Assembly: GCA_003170035.1 (NCBI GenBank)
Contig: PMZX01000330.1
Span: 762 to 9,343, forward strand
DNA from: Myxococcales bacterium
GTDB lineage: Bacteria; Myxococcota_A; Polyangia; Fen-1088
DNA: 8,582 nt
Direction of reading: 5' to 3'
Made by a program: the position numbers and the translations under genes. The notes beneath the pieces are model-generated. The model saw only the letters and a program-made list of their open reading frames with translations. It was not told where the DNA came from and searched no databases. Shown one piece after another: positions 7,711-8,582 of the stretch. Positions within the stretch are counted from its first letter, which is position 1, and every line of letters starts with the position of its first letter.

Positions 7711-8582
7711 GTGAGATATCGGCGACCACTCCTGTCAGACCACGAGGGCACGCGCGAGATCTGGCCCGCGTTCACCGACGTCATGTCCACTATGGCGCTC
7801 ATCATGTTCGTGCTGGTTTTGCTCGCCTACGTTCGGAATCTGATCGGCGAGAAGCGCCTGGCCGAGTTCCAGCGCAGAATCGCCGCCTCCGAGTTGCAGC
7901 TTCGATCGGTGCAGGCGGAGTTGCAGGCGGGTCGGGCCGAACTTGATATCTCGCAACGCAGGCTGCGTGAGCAGCAGCTGGTGGTGGCTGACAGCAATCG
8001 GCAACTCGGCACCCTGCGCGCCCAGCTACAAAGCATCGCGGTCCTGCGTGTCTCCGTGCTGGAAAAGCTGAAGAGCGCGATCGAGACGCAGCTCGGTCGA
8101 GGCAACGCAAGCGGACAGCTGGTGACCATCGGCAACAACGGCGACATCACAGTCAACGAGAGCCTGGTGTTCGAGTACAACTCCTACGGCATCAAGAAGC
8201 AGGCGAAGCCCTTCTTGGATTCGCTGGCCAAAGCGCTGGGCAACCTGCTGGCAGACGCCGCGGTACGCGAAACCATCGACACCATTGTCATCCAGGGGCA
8301 CACCGACGAGCGAGGCTCGGCTTCCTTCAACTGGGATCTGTCGGCCAAGCGCGCGACCGCCGTTCTCGATTATCTGTTCGAGACCAACAAGACGCTGGCC
8401 GACACCTACGGCAGCTATTTCGCTGCCAGCGCCTACTCCAAGTTCCGTCCCATCAACCCGGCGAAAGTCGAGACGGCCTATCAGCAGAACCGCCGCATCG
8501 AGATCTCGGTCATCCCCAAGGACGCCAACGTGCGCAAGGTGATCGAGGAGTACATGCAGAGCACCGCGCCCCCGTCGCAGCC
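7711..8582 (+). CDS. MotB/OmpA-like stator partner, 3'-truncated
   Basis: The frame stays open from GTG 7711 to the window end: 290 residues visible, stop not seen. A single membrane helix (about 20-41) begins W-P-A-F-T-D-V-M-S-T-M, matching the MotB plug/helix pattern with the ion-carrying Asp at residue 23. Residues 46-128 are rich in Glu, Arg, Gln and Leu with heptad spacing, a probable coiled coil in the periplasm. The OmpA-like peptidoglycan-binding domain then follows (about 130-270), with GHTDERGSASFNWDLS (196-211), Asp199 and Arg214 conserved, and NRRIEISV (260-267). This anchors the motor to the cell wall. An AAGGGA-like SD (7698-7703) precedes the GTG, and the gene is surely co-transcribed with the channel subunit. 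ExbD/TolR lack such an OmpA domain, so MotB or ZorB are the nearest types. The visible C-terminal tail may be near its end. Confidence 0.82.
   Translation, partial: MRYRRPLLSDHEGTREIWPAFTDVMSTMALIMFVLVLLAYVRNLIGEKRLAEFQRRIAASELQLRSVQAELQAGRAELDISQRRLREQQLVVADSNRQLGTLRAQLQSIAVLRVSVLEKLKSAIETQLGRGNASGQLVTIGNNGDITVNESLVFEYNSYGIKKQAKPFLDSLAKALGNLLADAAVRETIDTIVIQGHTDERGSASFNWDLSAKRATAVLDYLFETNKTLADTYGSYFAASAYSKFRPINPAKVETAYQQNRRIEISVIPKDANVRKVIEEYMQSTAPPSQ

Noticed and set aside
6845..8582. Calling the motor pair a Zorya defence system outright
   Set aside because: The A subunit tail is much shorter than in canonical ZorA and no ZorC, ZorD or ZorE is visible; the evidence supports only superfamily membership.

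Overview
The window is GC-rich DNA, densely coded and entirely on the + strand. Starts are mostly ATG with some GTG, and Shine-Dalgarno (SD) spacings are tight. The style, together with a ParE-like topoisomerase and a MotA/OmpA-type motor pair, suggests a high-GC proteobacterium-like organism, possibly Myxococcota/Deltaproteobacteria. That assignment is inference from style, not a database match. A complete Gram-negative envelope is implied by an outer-membrane channel, a periplasmic adaptor and an OmpA-like peptidoglycan-binding domain.

Layout: (1) 1-1014 is the C-terminal part of a type IIA topoisomerase B subunit, more ParE-like than GyrB-like. (2) 1015-1098 is an AT-richer spacer with promoter-like hexamers, a repeated GGTTGAC and short inverted repeats. 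(3) 1099-6802 is a tightly packed cluster: MarR-family regulator, MacA-like periplasmic adaptor, MacB-like ATPase, separate MacB/FtsX-fold permease, TolC-family outer-membrane protein, and a small nitroreductase. Gaps are at most 16 bp, and two junctions are 4-bp stop/start overlaps. (4) 6803-6844 is a short spacer with a 6-bp-stem hairpin and an extended -10-like element placed so that transcription would begin at the next ATG. (5) 6845-8582 holds a MotA/TolQ/ExbB-like three-helix channel subunit and a MotB/OmpA-like partner that runs off the window end.

How they work together: the MarR protein probably senses a small ligand and controls the operon it leads. The adaptor, ATPase, permease and TolC-like protein together form a complete MacAB-TolC-type tripartite exporter, with the usual single-chain MacB present as two genes. 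The nitroreductase at the 3' end could chemically modify the same class of compound. The last two genes look like a proton- or sodium-driven, peptidoglycan-anchored motor (MotAB / TolQR / ZorAB superfamily) with no flagellar or Tol neighbours in view. They are the most interesting part of the window, but what they drive lies beyond its end.
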